DNA of 64,000 nt from G963702155 sp963702155 (GTDB taxonomy: Bacteria; Pseudomonadota; Alphaproteobacteria; Micavibrionales; Micavibrionaceae). The translations under genes and the position numbers were made by a program. Location: the NCBI GenBank assembly GCA_963702155.1, contig OY969717.1:1674001-1738000 (forward strand), written 5' to 3'. The notes beneath the pieces were generated by a model that saw nothing but the letters and a program-made list of their open reading frames with translations, made no database searches and was not told where the DNA came from. How positions within the stretch are numbered: position 1 is the stretch's first letter; the number at the start of each line of letters is the position of its first letter. Shown here piece after piece: positions 63,558 through 64,000 of the stretch.

Positions 63558-64000
63558 TTACATGCCTTTGATCAACTCGACCACACCGTCGGCAATAATT
63601 TCTTTTTCTTCAAAAAAGCCTTCATCAATATCGCCGTAAACATACACACGGTCACCATTTTCAATCTTCTGCAATCCTTCATCATCAAATATATCATATC
63701 CGATCAAGCTTGCATCAACGATCATCGAATTTGCTCCATTGGTCAATGTAAATTCGGAACCATCAATCTTGCTGACAACACCGCTCATTGTAACATAAGT
63801 ACCATCTCTTAGCGCAGTACTGGACTTATTAGCAACATCTTTAGCATTTCTTGAATTATAAGTATTCGCGACATACGCATCCGATGGGTTGACATCATCA
63901 TTCGTATAATAAAAAACAAAGCTGTCATTCAAACGAATATTATAAGCCTCAATTTCTCGACCTTCGAATAAATCATCATCAACAAATCCGGTAACGGTAA
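63558..64000 (-). CDS. OB-fold-like repeat protein, partial at the right edge
   Basis: The frame is open to the right edge and gives at least 147 residues. A TTG at 63932 is a possible but unlikely start, because the reading continues upstream with the same character (TGFVDDDLFEGREIEAYNI). That segment resembles YVYGDIDEGFFEEKEIIADGV near the C-terminus, so the protein contains at least two copies of a roughly 75-residue strand-rich unit (MSGVVSKIDGSEFTLTNGANSMIVDAS), as in BOF/NirD-like OB domains. The exported N-terminus, if any, lies outside the window. Confidence 0.7.
   Translation of the reverse strand, partial: TVTGFVDDDLFEGREIEAYNIRLNDSFVFYYTNDDVNPSDAYVANTYNSRNAKDVANKSSTALRDGTYVTMSGVVSKIDGSEFTLTNGANSMIVDASLIGYDIFDDEGLQKIENGDRVYVYGDIDEGFFEEKEIIADGVVELIKGM

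Overview
This is a chromosomal window from a moderately AT-rich bacterium, most likely an alphaproteobacterium. The reasons are gene content and order: thyA-folA next to hflK-hflC-DUF2065-degP-miaA-ilvB-ilvH-ilvC, a scattered hisE-hisF-hisA-hisH-hisB run that leads into hslV-hslU, a SerC of the type common in this class, and TamA-TamB. Many hypothetical secreted or coiled-coil proteins and RTX proteins recall Micavibrio-like lineages, but the genus cannot be fixed from the sequence alone. I saw no rRNA, tRNA, CRISPR array or intact insertion sequence.

Layout. 1-5.5 kb: a DMT transporter cut by the left edge, then the leftward ilv operon (ilvB, ilvH, ilvC) interrupted by two small unknown genes and preceded by a Val/Leu-rich leader peptide with a textbook attenuator. 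5.7-15 kb: housekeeping (miaA, degP, hflC, hflK, mrp, folA, thyA, a periplasmic msrB). 15-25 kb: tamB-tamA, serC, an SPFH protein, an XRE regulator with a clear autoregulatory operator, serB. 25-42 kb: a stand-alone Clp-type AAA+ domain, rsmC, MATE and KefB-type transporters, envelope proteins, a DUF2237-glutathione peroxidase fusion, sulP-uspA, and three RTX proteins, two of them tandem paralogues. 42-50 kb: histidine genes, with three small mutually related unknown genes inserted between hisF and hisA. 50-56.5 kb: an accessory region of small exported proteins and hydrophilic coiled-coil proteins. 56.9-62.3 kb: hslV, two operon partners, a TPR-AAA+ protein and a heavily frameshifted hslU. 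62.4-64 kb: an M23 peptidase and an OB-fold-like protein cut by the right edge.

The best candidates for something undescribed lie at 51.6-56.5 kb. A two-gene arrangement occurs twice: a small exported protein (52377, 54939) faces a leftward hydrophilic protein (53122-54320, 55542-56489). Both exported genes have a sigma70-type promoter with a 17-bp spacer followed directly by the same 15 bases (TTTCCCATATTGAGA), and both leftward proteins share a GY..AV..Y..Y..TG segment and a C-terminal FKLG. A third exported protein (51622) appears to start at a non-standard ATA codon.

Several genes carry single-base indels that leave otherwise well conserved sequence (ilvC 3' end, the 53.6 kb gene, and about ten in hslU). 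Either the assembly has local indel errors or these genes are decaying; raw reads would decide.
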